Notes: generated by a model from the sequence alone, not told the origin. DNA of 64,000 nucleotides from Ulva prolifera (GCA_023078555.1 CM041198.1:11661874-11725873), one strand, 5' to 3'. Shown: positions 32,436 through 44,528, numbered from the stretch's first letter. Numbers and translations are program-made.

Positions 32436-33885
32436 ATGGATGTACCATCGTTTGATGGCCTTTCGTTCACGAAGGTGGTGCCAAGCCAATATACATGCCC
32501 AATCACATACATTCGCATACTTTCACACATCGTGGTCCTGATGCATGTGCCGTGTGCAGTACATGTTCGCCGGGGCTACAGCCGGAATTGCAGAGCATGT
32601 TGCTATGTATCCTGTTGACACAGTCAAGACCCGGATGCAAGCTTTGGCGCACCCAGGCCAAAGGCTACATGGCGTGCCTCTGCATGAAGCCGTCGCAGCT
32701 ATCATGCACAGGGAAGGCTTCCTCAGCCTATACCGCGGAATTGGAGCCGTAGCACTGAGCGCAGGGTATGGTGATGTCTTTCTGCGTCCTACAGTCAATC
32801 ATGCTGCTGAGCGTGCACTAGTACGTGCACAACCAGCCAGGGCTTCCTCTTGTCCGCTTTGCCAATGTCAAGCCCTGCAATCAGGCTGCATGAACGCTTG
32901 ATATAATGTAGGCCCGCACATGCACTATATTTTGCCACATATGAAGTTGCCAAGGAGGCATTCGGGGTACAGCGCAGCTCACATGCACCTGTGGCCACGG
33001 CCGCAGCTGGGGCTTGCGCAACAGTTGTGAATGATGCCCTCATGACGCCTGGAGACGTCATCAAGCAGCGCCTGCAAATAGCCAATAGCCCGTACAAGGG
33101 CCTCCTGGACTGTGTGGTCCGGACGTATCGGGCAGAGGGGCTGGCAGCTTTCTACCGATCCTACCGACTCACGGTGCGCCCCTGCTTGCCGAGCGTGGCG
33201 GTGCCTCTCAGCAACGAATGCATGCGTGCTGGGATATGTAGCATGCCTCGGGCAGCGTACATGCAGCCAAGTGTATGCAAGGAGTGGGAGCATGCATGCA
33301 GCTGTTGATGAATGTGCCATTCACGGCGATACACTTTTCGGCGTATGAAACCGCAAAGAAGGCGATAGCGACAGAAGATGACGAGAATCTGGGAGTTCAA
33401 CTTGTGGCTGGTGGGTTTGCGGGGGGGCTGTCAGCAGCGTGTACAAACCCACTAGACGTGATCAAGACCAGGCTGCAGACGGACGGCCTGCTGAGACACA
33501 GGAGGCAAGCCTGCATGACAGCAAAGGTGCTGCCCCAGAATCGTTGCTCTTACCACAACCTGCCCTGTGGGCTGTCGGCCATATTGTCATTGGCCAATTT
33601 GTTGGGGAACATGTGCCTGGTATCACATTCGCAACTGGCGACTGTGATATATGTTACCACAGGGGCGTACCTCGTACCAGCAATGGCCTGTGCTGGGAAG
33701 CCATGTTCATGTGCTCATGCCGTCACATTTTGACTCAAGTGCAGGGGGCATATACAGAGGTCATTCGGAGGGAGGGATATCAAGCGCTCCTGCATGGCAT
33801 GTCTGCACGAGTGCTCTTCCACGTACCCGCAGCGGCAGTCTGTTGGGGAACATATGAAAGTGTGAAGTCACTGTTCATGGGCTGA
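32436..33885 (+). CDS. Mitochondrial iron carrier, mitoferrin (MRS3/4) type
   Basis: Inner-membrane solute carrier (SLC25) that brings iron into mitochondria. Exon 1 is tiny (32436-32474) and joins in phase 0 to exon 2 from 32560: FAGATAGIAEHVAMYPVDTVKTRM. Three carrier signatures are present: PVDTVKTRM, PGDVIKQRL and PLDVIKTRL. Exon 2 to 3 gives ALSAGPAHALYFATYEVAKE, and exon 3 to 4 gives FYRSYRLT then LLMNVPFTAIHFSAYE, the mitoferrin-type contact motif with NVPF. The last exon starts near 33749 (GAYTEVIRREGYQALLHG) and ends ARVLFHVPAAAVCWGTYESV...FMG. AEH and MNVPFTA are typical of MRS3/4 over other SLC25 members. Transport of iron is family knowledge, not shown here. Confidence 0.88.
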
Positions 33886-33922
33886 CGACCTTGCTCTCGA
33901 CGGGATTTAATGCAGTGATGAC

Positions 33923-33927
33923 TGTAA
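33923..33927 (+). terminator. TGTAA polyadenylation signal of mitoferrin
   Basis: TGTAA 38 bases after the stop, same orientation, with a second TGTAA 7 bases further on. Confidence 0.45.
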
Positions 33928-34354
33928 GTGTAAGTGTTGTGTCGTGTATGAGATCATGTGGTAGGCTATGGAGGACACAAGAGTGTTTCTATATGCTTCT
34001 GCCTCCAGTAGACGTTGCTGATGCGGCTTTGTTCCCAGCGATCACCATATACATACGTCTTGTGATTGGACATGCAGTGAATGTCGACACTGTTATGCAA
34101 TTTATTAGTTTTGTGCACGCATATGTGCACATGGTTCTCCACTGCCGACTACGCATATCTCAGATATGTTATATATACAAACATCATAAACACCTGAACA
34201 GCCTGGCTTCTGCCCTCAGGTACATATCATCATGCCACATACATTCGCATACATTTGTGCGTAAAATTTTACAAACACGGTCCTTCACTGGGGGATTGTG
34301 GGTGTGCCACAACGATGATACTGATTGTAACAGAAAACGCAGAAAGACAGGAGT
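33928..34354. other. A/T-richer convergent 3' flank
   Basis: Between the ends of mitoferrin (+) and VIPP1 (-). Base composition is more A/T-rich than the neighbours. A minus-strand TGTAA (34273-34269) lies 82 bases after the VIPP1 stop. No gene seen. Confidence 0.5.
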
Positions 34355-36323
34355 CTACTCCTTCACCTTGCGACGCAGTGCCTCTAGCTCCATGTCGATA
34401 GCATCCTTGACTTTTGGCCTGCTCTCTGTCGCTGAAGATGTTGAGCTTGAGCTTGATGGAGCTGTCAGACGATTCTTCATCCTACATACATCCCTAGGCG
34501 CTGAGAACAATGTAAGCAGCTAACATGGGCGACACAAAAACATTCTACGCAACAGCATCAAACTGCCTGACAGCCAAAAGGCAGTACGCATCATCTCGAC
34601 CACATTCCATTCTATTGTGAACTGCCTTCGACGGCAGGAGTCCCCAGCTTTGATATGCTGTTCTATGAGCCGCCTGGGGCCAGCAAGGCAGCAGTAACAT
34701 GTGCAGTGGTATCCAGGATTGTACTGTCAAAAGCTGTAGTTTGCATCATTCCCGAGCGGAAGCAGATGTAAAGTGCATGTGCCATGATCACAGATAACTC
34801 ATTGATGATGATGGGCAGGCAAACCATCCCTGTCAAGAGATGAAAAGGATCATACGCAGCCAGTTCATCGTTTACGCTGTTGCCTTCAAGTTCTTTGAAC
34901 TTGCCCTCCATGCTGTCAGAGCCAATTAATACAGCCGTGCTTTCGGCCTCAGCCTCCAATGACAAGACCTTTTCTTCCATCTTATCGAATGCCGCAAAGC
35001 TTGTGTTGGTGTCCAGTCCTCCCACAAGTTCTTGGATCTGCAATTTCAACTCAATTGCACTGTGCATGCACATGTGTTTGTGAATCGAATCAGCGCCGGC
35101 TGAGGATATACAGGGAATATATTACTGGACGCAGAAAATGGTCGTTAACAATGACCTATAGCATACCTGCTTGGAGCTCTGTGCAGATGCTGCACGTGCT
35201 TTCAAGGTCTCCTTCTTCGCCTTGGCCTCTGAGACCTTGGCCTCCATTGCACGAGTGTTATCAAGGAGCTGCTGCATCGCCTTCTCTTGTTGGCCAAGCT
35301 GGGCCTTCCATGTGTTCATCTGCTCCTCAAACCCTTTCCGTTTCTTCAGTGCCTCGCGAGCAAGTTCATCCTCACCAGCTTTGACAGCCAGCTCCGCTCT
35401 AGACGTCCATTGATCCTACAAGTTACAACATCTTACAAGTTGCAACATGTTGCGGCCCTGCTCCAGAAATTTGTTAGCAATGCGGAAGTGCACTGAGCCA
35501 TTCAAGTGGTCGCATATCAGAGCGGAGATAACTATTCAAGCAAGTGGGCGTCATCCTGCAAGAGGATTTTCTCTACCGAAGCAGAGCTGCGCTTGTACAT
35601 GAAACAAGCGGTGCAGGCTATGTGACATGCAAGAGGTGTAAGGCTGCTTAATACAGCCGCGCTTGCTCGCACCACTGCCTCTTTTGACTGAGCATATTTC
35701 GCCTCGACTTGCTTCTTTGATGCAATTACCTGCAGAGTGCCAGATGTGAGATTTTAAACATACTGGCAAGACAGATGATTATGATCATTAGTGTCCATGA
35801 ACCATGCGTTGACGATGTGCATCGGAATTTATTTGCACCAGCGTAACAGGTTCGGACGCTGAGCACTGGATTTGATTAGACCCTCACCTTTGCAGTTGCC
35901 TGCCTGAGCTTGATTATATCACTGTTCATATCTGTGACGGCCTGTTCAAGAATGCGCTCTGGGTCTTCCGCGCCTTCCACTGCAGCGGAATCGACGACAT
36001 GTGGATACTCCCGGTGAATCAGTGAAAATTGCGCGACCTCACAATGGTCCCGTACAGAAATTGAAGAGGACCGCACCAATGCTGTTGGCATACGATTTGA
36101 AGATGCGAGAGACGCGGGAGAACAAGTTGGCTTGTACTTGCACGTTCCTGCTCTTCACCGCAAGAACACGTGGTCGCGGTGCTACCAGCGCCTTCCGAGA
36201 GCCTACAGAAGCGAGAGCCTTAAACAAAGCTGTTGCAGCAGCTGAAGAGTCCCGGATCCTGCTCGGATGCCGTGTACTGGCTCGGCACTGGCTTGGTAAC
36301 CGGTGTTCTCGAATGGCCACCAA
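34355..36323 (-). CDS. VIPP1: VIPP1/IM30, plastid PspA-family membrane protein
   Basis: ESCRT-III-like protein that builds rods and rings on plastid membranes and supports thylakoid maintenance. The first exon from 36323 gives a basic, Ala/Ser-rich leader (about 65 residues, transit-peptide-like) and then NLFSRVSRIFKSYANSI, the amphipathic helix. Further exons: EGAEDPERILEQAVTDMNSDIIKLRQATAKV (about 36000-35885), a short piece near 35700, AELAVKAGEDELAREALKKRKGFEEQ to KAKKETLKARAASAQSSKQ (about 35415-35165), and IQELVGGLDTNTSFAAFDKMEEKVLSLEAEAE with GKFKELEGNSVNDELA (about 35040-34870). The last exon (from about 34480) ends SRPKVKDAIDMELEALRRKV and the stop, replacing the usual VIPP1 C-terminal helix region. 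Family is certain. Exon joins near 35.7 kb are approximate. Confidence 0.9.
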
Positions 36324-37073
36324 TCCATACTACTCAGTGCTCTACGGAACCCGCACGCAGTACTTGAACATAATCGTTGATTCACAAGCTATACAATTCC
36401 GGTGGAGGATCTCCAGGAAAATAAGATCTGGCGAAAGTTCGAATGGTGTCATCTTTGTGGAGCACGGTTGAAGCAGGCGTACAGTCGGAGCACACCATTT
36501 CGCAGCTGGCAGGTTTTTCCAGAAAGACGTTGTGCACTGTTCATGCCTGCTGTAGAGGCGATCATGGGGATAAAAAAGGCAAGGCAGCGTTTTGGTCTAA
36601 CGGGGAGCTGTGGACGTACGCAGGTCGAGCCGTAAACACGATTAAAAGCCAAATATCGAACAAAGTGACAGAGCTGTTGATTTTATAAGCGATATGTTGT
36701 CAATTTTGGTATGCTGTAGCATCCGCCGGACGTTCTTTGACACAGCTCTTATTGAGATATCGCGGCGTTCCAGAAGAAGGTTGCTGGCGTGATTTCCTAG
36801 ACTGTACAGGCGACCCATGCCCATCAGCACCCAAGCCACCAAACCATTTGCGTCGGCATGTTATCAGAGCGCTGCAAGGATATTTCTGGCCTGTGAGCTC
36901 TCAACGATCTTCCTGGTACGCCCGCGCCGGCCATGCTATGCTGTACATGGCATGCGGCAAGCATTGCATGTGACAAAGGCAGCCTGCGCTACATGATGGT
37001 CGCAGTACCACTTTTGCGCATTAAAGATTCAGTATAATATAGGTAGGTGCTCTGTATCAGGTTGTTTCGGTCT
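36324..37073. other. Divergent spacer with unassigned coding-like pieces
   Basis: On the plus strand two short stretches look coding (KIWRKFEWCHLCGARLKQ near 36424-36477, and KGKAAFWSNGELWTYAGRAV near 36574-36633) but no start, end or family could be set. A TATA-like GTATAATATAGG precedes the PDZ gene start by about 40 bases (37032-37043). Confidence 0.3.
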
Positions 37074-38082
37074 ATGCAGGATTCTGAACAGCAACCAACA
37101 CCACCAGCTTTCACAGCGACACGGCAAAGTATGATGACAACGGCATTTTTTCGCCCCAAAGCCTCGGCACCCCGCAAAGGCACTCTGAGGCGCCCGATTG
37201 AACATGTGGGTCTGCTGAGGGTTCCATCAAGGGGCCGGGCTGTGCTTGTTCTGGCACAGCCAGACGTTGCCGCTGCATCGACAGGGAATGATTCTGGCTC
37301 TGAGAGCGATGGAGACAGGGTAGGATTCAGGAATCGTCCAATCTCATTGCGAGGCTGCTCAGCACAGTCACCTGGACAAAGTTGATGTTTGCATGCGCAT
37401 GCACAAGGGCACAATCACTGTTGAGAGTGCCTGACTTGAGCCTGCTGCCGCCAGGTGCCGGAGGGGTGCTCAAGGTATACAGTGGAGCTCTCGAGGCCTT
37501 TAGGTCTCGTGCTTGAGGAGAAAAGCAACGGTGAGATCGTTGTTGGGGACGTGCCTGCAGGTGGGCAGGCCGCGCGGCAGGGTTCGGTTGCAGCCGGCGA
37601 TCTGCTCATCAGTGTCACAGGGGTAGCGTACACCAAGGAAAGCAATTACCAAGGAGCAGTTGTGAGGTCCGGAGAGACACGTGTCACTCTTAATGTCCGT
37701 AACGAGGCGCGGCCCCTGATCGTGCTATCCTGGATCTTATCTCTGCACGTTTCCCGCAAGTTTTGTAAACACCTGCACAACCCTGTCCGCTCAACCTTGT
37801 TTCTTTGAAGCATATGCTTGTAGCTTGACCCCAATTGCGATGAACTGGGCTCTATGGCCGCGTCTCCAGTTTGTGGCATCTCATACACTCTGCTGCCGCC
37901 AACCCTAGGCACCAAACATGGGATTTCAACCAATGAGCGCCAAACCGACATGCGCACAATAGAACCATCAGTGTACCTAACTTGATCTCATGATTGGTTT
38001 GCAGAAGTTTGATACAGTAATGGCTGCCATCGGGTCACACAAGGCTGGTCAGCTGGTTCAGTTGACATTCCAGAGGTGCTAG
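37074..38082 (+). CDS. PDZ-domain protein, probably plastid
   Basis: Small protein with a Lys/Arg/Ser/Thr-rich leader (residues 1 to about 60, MMTTAFFRPKASAPRKGTLR) typical of a plastid transit peptide, and one PDZ domain. The domain exon starts after an AG at about 37456 with SRYTVELSRPLGLVLEEKSN, then VVGDVPAGGQAARQGSVAAGDLLISVTG and VVRSGETRVTLN. A final exon from about 38011 gives KFDTVMAAIGSHKAGQLVQL then TFQRC and the stop at 38080. GSH and FQRC resemble the end of plant and algal chloroplast PDZ proteins of unknown role. No protease domain is attached, so it is not a Deg or Ctp protease. The last intron uses a GTCCGT donor if phase 0 is right. Confidence 0.72.
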
Positions 38083-38670
38083 AAGCTTAAGCGAGACAGG
38101 ATTTTCTAGGTGTTTGGTGACATGAGCCTATTGGATATCAAACCCCTGGGCATGTGCAGTAATTGTTACTCTCTTGTCTCAGCCTTCCTTCTTTGCCTAC
38201 AGACCCGTTAGCAAATGCAGATGGGTTTGTGGTAGCAGATACACAGAATGTCATCGCCACGACCTACTATCAGCTGAGCAGCATCATTCTGAGTAATCAG
38301 GATCATTCCGTTCTATATAGAACTTCCATGTTGCAATGCATGTACTATTTCCCATGGTGTGATATTCTCGTACATGCTCACCGCAGACCCTGCATTGCAG
38401 AGCCCTTTCTGGAAAAGATGCAAAGGAGATACGAGACGGTACACTCTCATGATAACACTGCACGATTGGCTATGAGCTGATCCGAATCGGCCACTGACAA
38501 AACCCTATTCGAGCATGATCTAACAATGACAAGTACTAGGGGGCGCTCTGCCCCTCGATGCATCAACCACGTCAACATAGTGTTCCCGTCATGCGGCCTC
38601 AATTGTGATTGCCTGGAGCAAATCTAATCTCGATTCCACTTTCTTCAGGGACCGAAATTCTGAGCGCTGA
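38083..38670. other. Convergent 3' flank, no gene seen
   Basis: Between the stop of the PDZ gene (+) and the stop of farnesyl diphosphate synthase (-). Only one frame above 100 codons occurs and it has no recognisable content. Confidence 0.45.
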
Positions 38671-40177
38671 CTACTTGGTGCGTTTATATATTTTGTCCAG
38701 GAACAGGTTGAAGACAGCGGGAGGGACGACATTTTGAGCTTCGATCGCTGCAATCAGCTCTGCATATGAGGAGCTTTCCAAATCTTTGAAGTTCTCCTCA
38801 AGCCCCAGTTCTCTGCACAGCAGGACACGCTTGTATCTTTGGTCTGTGCAAGTCGGCATGTAAGTGTTTGACATGTAAGGCCGCGGTGCATCCACAGCAG
38901 ATGACACAGAGCTGCGGCCACCCCTCAGTCGATTACTGCTAGATCAAACATAGCAGCACGTGCTGTCAATACATTGGGCACAATTCAAGGGGTGGTTCGT
39001 ACACATAGAGCTTCTTGATATTTTCTATGCAAGCAGGTTCATCTCTTCCGTAGTTTGCGACAATCAACTCTTTCTGTGCAGGTGAAACCGCCTTCAGGGC
39101 AGTGCATACCAGCCAGGAACATTTGTTGTCCTGAATATCAGTCCCAACTTTGCCCAAGAACTCGGGATCGGCAAAGCAGTCTAGATAGTCATCCTGAATC
39201 TGGAAATATTGGCCCATTTTGACAAGAATCATCTTAGCAGTTGTGAAGGCCTCCTGGTTTGTCTCGCCCGCTAAATGCATGCCGCACGCAACAGGCAAGT
39301 AGAAACTATAAAACGCCGTCTTCCATGTCACTATGTCCATGTATCTGTAAAGTCACAGCCTGGCATGACGTTGGCATTGAAAAGTGGAGTCTCTGGCGCA
39401 TACCTGGCAAGTGAGCTGAATTTTCCATGAATTACACATCTCAAGGCAGCCAGACGAGTATACCTGGTCGAAGCAGCTTTGAGACAGAACAGGGAGTCTT
39501 TCAGGCAGATTGCAATGGATCCAATGTCACTCACCTTTCAAGAGAGAACTTGTCGAGGTCTATTTTGCCCACTGGAGCAGTGATTAGGTCCAGGAGCTGC
39601 CCATGCGCAGTTTGATGCGTTGTCTCGAGGAACAGCTCAAGTATTTGCAGATATGCAGGGTGTTGACGAAGATGTGTTCTTAGAATCTTATAGATGATTT
39701 GCTCCAGAAGGATGCCGTCGTTGATGGCCACCATACCCACATCATCAACTCGATACCAGCAGGGCTGGCCCCTCCTGGTTATTGATTTGTCCATGATATC
39801 ATCAGCAACGAGGAAGTATGCCTACATGTATCGTTACGCGTGAAATGTCTCTTGCATGACACACAACGTGCGGGCCAGCAGGCACGCACCTGCAGAAACT
39901 CAATCGCCCAGCCGAGGCAATCGGCCTGAAATCTCGTTTCAGAACTCGCGTCTTTATCAATGGCAAGGAGGGTATCTTTCACGGACATTCCGCGGTTCAG
40001 CTTTCCGCCTGGCACATTGTAATCCATCATTCGTGCCATCCACGCCTTTGCATCCGCTTGAGAGATCATGGGGTCTGCAATGACTTCATCGCGAATCCTT
40101 CCATAGACTCCAATGAATTCTTCCTTAGCTTGTGATGCGGGCTTGCTTGCTTGTTGTGGCGGTTCCATTGTCGTCAT
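38671..40177 (-). CDS. FPS: Farnesyl diphosphate synthase
   Basis: Prenyltransferase that condenses IPP with DMAPP and GPP to make FPP for sterols and prenylated proteins. Exon 1 has [34 protein letters not shown] and [12 protein letters not shown]. Exon 2 (about 39823-39535) has the first Asp-rich motif [18 protein letters not shown]. Exon 3 (about 39344-39000) has [16 protein letters not shown] and the second Asp-rich motif [20 protein letters not shown], then [10 protein letters not shown]. The last exon joins NIKKLY to [20 protein letters not shown] and ends [11 protein letters not shown]. All catalytic elements are present, and size is usual. Two residues before DDIMD are aliphatic/Ala with an aromatic earlier ([11 protein letters not shown]), as in FPP rather than longer-chain synthases. 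Start is 40177 or 40168; an upstream Met at 40255 would add 26 residues. Confidence 0.92.
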
Positions 40178-40349
40178 TGCTGCGAAGTGCCCGTGGCTAC
40201 CGAACGCGAAACTGGCCGGCACTGCATGAACATGCCAAGCGGTTGCATGATACATTCATGCTATGCTGACAGTATTCACTGGCTTCTTTGATCAAAGGTC
40301 TGACGTGTCTGCCTGTGACCAAGAAATACGTTGTGCACATACATGGGAC

Positions 40350-40360
40350 TTTTTTTTTTT
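40350..40360. repeat. Poly(T) run of 11
   Basis: Eleven T followed by four A on the plus strand in the 5' flank of the farnesyl diphosphate synthase gene. Confidence 0.85.
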
Positions 40361-40539
40361 AAAAGCGGCATACCTCCAGACCCGTACCCAGTCCAAATGA
40401 TAGAAAAGGTGTGTTCCGGCCGTTTGCAACGCGAAGGACTGAATAACGTGGTACGATCGCTCACGAGTACGAGGTGCTTCGCGAAATGGCCGAAATGACC
40501 AACTGCTGACTTTGCGGCAGCCAGCATAATTGGCGTTGC

Positions 40540-40815
40540 TTACGCCAGCCTGTTCACCTCCAGATCCCTCACAACTGTTTGTTCTAAGGACTCTCGTGTG
40601 CGACCCGAGACCTCGTCGGCTGTGCGAACATGCGCCGCAAATGCATGCAAATCATGTGCCCTCACAAGGTTGCCTTCTCGTTCGGTCCAGGTTTGTGCGC
40701 CAAGCCTACAAGGGTCAAATCCACGTACACAATTTGCTGGCCTCCGTTCAGGGCCTGAAGGGAATGAAGATGGGCCTGTGGGGATCCGTGTGGCTGCAAG
40801 TCTCGTTCGTTCCAC
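40540..40815 (-). CDS. Small open frame, possible last exon, not recognised
   Basis: The last half of this frame (REGNLVRAHDLHAFAAHVRT, then RTRESLEQTVVRDLEVNRLA and stop) has the make-up of a real helical protein. The first half is doubtful, and an upstream exon may exist. No family recognised. It lies between the starts of farnesyl diphosphate synthase (-) and the DCAF12-like gene (+). Confidence 0.3.
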   Translation of the reverse strand: MERTRLAATRIPTGPSSFPSGPERRPANCVRGFDPCRLGAQTWTEREGNLVRAHDLHAFAAHVRTADEVSGRTRESLEQTVVRDLEVNRLA

Positions 40816-41326
40816 TCTGCCGCGTCAGCGAGTCCTCTTAATATTGCCTAGAACGAACAAGCAGCATAACATCGCTGAAATGCCGCATCTCGTATCGCTA
40901 GACTTTCGCGCCGATAAAGCTGCTATCAATGTACAGGGTGTGAGGTAGGGACGTTTAGTCTTGTTGAACTTGTCTTACTGGTACCGGAAGCACACATTCA
41001 CGTCTACTGACGGTGGCCATCTGGCCATGCTCGGTCCAAAACAGCTCGCGCAGCATCGCTTGACAATTAATTTGAGAATCTGGGGTTATTGATGATTGAT
41101 ATCGCGCAGCGAACCGTTTCGCTGGATCGAGAGCGTGTATGTCACTGCTTCGCCAGAACCAAGGATGCGCTAGGACCTCGCAAATGCTGAAAGGTCACAC
41201 AAACCAATCAAACGGTGTTTCTCTTGTCTTCCGTCGTGGGTGATGTTGATGATGTCGTGCAGATGAGCAACTGGGCAGATCAAGTATCGACTGACAGTTG
41301 AGGGTGGTCTACGCAATCACTTCATT

Positions 41327-43320
41327 ATGTGGACACCTAGTCCATGGCCAGGCAGGAAGAAGATTGAGCCAAATCTTCTTGCATGCTTGTGTGTGGTGGA
41401 GTCGGTCCAGGTCACGGGCTCGGAGACAAGGAGTGTGATTGAGCCAGCTCAGGTCCAGCGGAAACGAAAAGCGGAGTGGCATAGTGAGCCACAAACTCAC
41501 TCTGCTGAAGTAATCCCTGCCAAGAAGGTGACTACTGTCTCAGCCAACACGGGTGGCTTGTGTCAGAGACTCGCAAGCAACGCGATTCACCTGTACACAG
41601 TGGTGGGTGAAACAAACACAGCAGTAAGGAGATGTTTGCAGTCCACAGATGCTACCTTCTATTGTGACGGGTATGCTGAGCAGGCTCGTAGCTGGAGGCA
41701 GAGCCAGCTTTCCACCTTGGTGCCATCAACAGTCCGTACTGGGAACGCAAGAACACAATATGACAAAGCATTTTGCTGTGAATGGATCAACAATCGCCAT
41801 GTTGCTGTCAGTACCAAGTGTGGTCGCATTCTCAGAGTGGATCGATACAAGCGCAGCTACCAAGAGATTGCGTTGGAAGGGTCGCGTTGGGTCGAACCCC
41901 CAATAATCACTGACGAAGACTTGCATATCCACCGTGTCAATAGGGGGGGAATACACTGCGTACGTGCAAATCCAGCCAAGACCATGCTAGCATGCAGCGG
42001 GGGGCATGGCGAAGACCACAATGTCTTTGTTCTAGATCTGCAAAAGGAAAAGTGGGCAGCTATCCATAAGGGGGCAGGGCACCGAGACTGGGTTTTCACA
42101 CTGAGCTGGCTGTCGGATACCGTCTTTGCAACTGGCAGCCGCGATCACACGATCAAGCTGTGGAGCCCAACAGCATCGCAAGCGTATTGCATGCAGCCGC
42201 TTGTTGAATACAAAAACCACAACGCAAAGGTATGACTTAGTATCATGTTGCATGCACTAACCAGCTGGCTGACATCTGATAATTTTTCATGCGACAAGTT
42301 CAGGTGAGGTGCTGCGCTTTTGATGGCGACACAGACAGATTTGCCAGCATGGATGTTCTGGGGAATGTTTTCCTGTGGGACCCGGCAGGACAGGGCCGCA
42401 CCATGAGCGTTCTTCGAAAGTTCCAGCTGGAACCTGAGTATCGGGAAGAATGCACCTGCATGCTGTTGGGTCAGAACATGCTTGTTGTGGGTGCGCGTGA
42501 ACATGTGACAATATACGACCCACGTCGCCCCGCCAGCGTTCTCAGCACTCCACTAGGAAAGATCGCATACGATGATGAAGAGGAGGGTGCCCATGCGCTG
42601 GCAGCACGCAGTATCAGTAAGCAAGGGCCGTTGCTAGGGATCGGTCTGTCAACAGGCGGCAGCGTTATGTTTTGCGACATCCGGAAGTTCACCTCCAAGC
42701 TCCCTGACCAGCAAACGCCCAGTCCGGCGCCGCTGCAGCCAGACGCTGCCAGTGCTGCAGCTGCTTTGAATTCATGTTGCTCACCTCAGCCGTCGTTGCC
42801 AGCGTTCGTGGTCTCCCAAGCCAGAAAGCAGCTGTTGTGTTCAAGTGTGTTTCTGCCCTGAAGCATCACATTGCATGCAGGCTGCACTGCCACCCATGAT
42901 CTGCGTATATGACAATTGCTGATGCATGGCATGTGAGCAGGAAGCTATCGGCAAGGAGTCATACATAGTACAGATATGGCTAGTCGGAAATATAATCTTC
43001 GCCAACGATGCAAGATCAAGGTGCCTGCGAGATTTGTGGCTCCCAAAGCGGGCCCTGACTCGGTTCCACGGCCATCCCTACAAGACATCTCACTGCCATT
43101 CTCATGCACCACCCTTGACCTTTCCAAATCGGTTGTCAACCATGGAGTGTTGGGGCAGCTAGAGGGTGACATTCACTTCGATGATGTTGTCCAAAGTGGC
43201 TTGGCAGTCGACAATGCTGTTTTTTCTCATAACTGGTCGCCTGATGGAAGAACAATGTTCACATGTGGTGGGCCACTAGCCATGGGCATGCGTGGCTGCT
43301 GTCTCTCATTTTGGGATTGA
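41327..43320 (+). CDS. DCAF12-like WD40 substrate receptor
   Basis: WD40 propeller of the DCAF12 family, which docks on DDB1 in CUL4 ubiquitin ligases. Exon 1 (41327-42229) has a basic head (VQRKRKAEW), a short GYAEQ motif, FCCEWINNRHVAVSTKCGRI (as DCAF12 WL..VVCGTKC), IHCVRANPAKTMLACSGG and HRDWVFTLSWLSDTVFATGSRD. Exon 2 starts at 42304 after a clear branch-point-like CACTAAC and goes VRCCAFDGDTDRFASMDVLG, then EHVTIYDPRRPAS and GSVMFCDIRKF. The last exon (about 43010-43320) has NAVFSHNWSPDGRTMFTCGG and PLAMGM, the conserved final blade. DCAF12-type order is kept through the length. A Pro/Ala-rich insertion before the last exon may be partly intronic. PIG-X ends close by on the other strand. 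Confidence 0.82.
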
Positions 43321-43414
43321 CAGGATCAGAACAATGATACAATTGCATCGCAGATCCATGTTCACACGTTCCCATGCACTCTTTATGCTTCTTACCATGA
43401 GATTGGTTGTAGTG

Positions 43415-43419
43415 TTACA
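43415..43419 (-). terminator. TGTAA polyadenylation signal of PIG-X
   Basis: TGTAA on the minus strand, 54 bases after the PIG-X stop at 43473. Confidence 0.5.
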
Positions 43420-43472
43420 GATATCAATTGCAAGAGATTCAGTCCTGTACCAAGCAGATTAGGTTGCAAAGC

Positions 43473-44528
43473 TTAGCAAATCTTCAAATAGCGTGATGCA
43501 ATAAGCTTCCGCCATGCACATGAAACGACAATGACAACTGTGCAAGCACACTGTAACAACTGGGTGATTGAGGCGACCTGGTGGATGGCAGTGATGCTCT
43601 CCACTGGGATCGTCCATGCTTTGAATGATGTGCACTCCAAGAGAATGCCGTCCGCGTCCACCAATTCCTGACACTCTGGTTGCGGTGAACATTGAAATGC
43701 AACCTTTGGGTTCTGGATCCAAACATGTTTACCTGCATTTGTGATGAACACGGCGTTACTGAACAGAACATGCGCCCTGCACACCCAGCGACCAACAACC
43801 CCACCGGCTAGATTTTCAGAAAGGATGACCGCAACAGCACACCTTTGGTCCCATGATGCAGTGACGGCGTCGCATACTTGTTGTGAACAGGTATCTTGGC
43901 GATGCTCGGCACGTCTCGCAGATGGAATTTCACCAAGGCACTGGATTCGATTGCTTCCGCCTCGGGCCTGCAACAGATCAACATTGGACATCTAGCGCCT
44001 CGACCACCCCATTGTCAACGAAAGATCAGTGGAACACACATTTCCAGGTCTACAGCGGTTCTTGTCAATGCCGCTCCTCCCTCCTGTGGCAGAACTCGGT
44101 CAAGCTCATAAGGGTCGAAATACAGTGCAGCTGGGAGCTGTAGCTTCATGCACAGGCTTGCAGCAGTCCTGGACTCTGGGCATGCTTGCTCGGCAGACGG
44201 CATCTGGAGGACAACCTGACGATGGGCTCCAGTGCCCAGAACATCAAAAGCAAGTGTATGCACTGCTGGTGGATGTTGCCCCTTTGCTGACACTGCAGAA
44301 CATGAAGCCAAACATCCAGGCTGACAACTGTCAATGGTCGTGCCAGACTGTACAGATCACGCTGTCACTGTGGTGTCTCGGAAGAGTGAGCATACGTGCA
44401 TAGACTGCATGCACATGCCTCACGACAATGGTTGCACCGCTGGCTTTTGTGAGATGATGTGTACCTTGAGCTGCTGATATGCAAACGAGAAGAAGGATGG
44501 CGAATTCCATTGCATCCTGTCTCTTCAT
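43473..44528 (-). CDS. PIG-X, GPI mannosyltransferase I subunit
   Basis: ER membrane partner that stabilises the catalytic PIG-M in adding the first mannose of GPI anchors. Exon 1 is a signal peptide (MEFAILLLVCISAAQ) ending at a GTACAC donor. A phase-1 join gives VSAKGQHPPAVHTLAFDVLG. Next comes the core: SLCMKLQLPAALYFDPYELD, as in the family's P-x-G/A-L-(Y/F)-x-DPYEL motif, then TAVDLE. A further exon (about 43975-43800) reads KFHLRDVPSIAKIPVHNKYA, matching the PxHxRY-type strand. Then VWIQNPKVAFQC (about 43715-43680), and a last exon IPVESITAIHQVASITQLLQ with a membrane helix to the stop. The single C-terminal helix and lumenal body are as expected. It diverges strongly from animal PIG-X, so confidence rests on the DPYEL block and topology. 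Confidence 0.76.

Noticed and set aside
37455..37808. Deg or Ctp protease because of the PDZ domain
   Set aside because: No catalytic domain is present before or after the PDZ; the protein ends soon after it.
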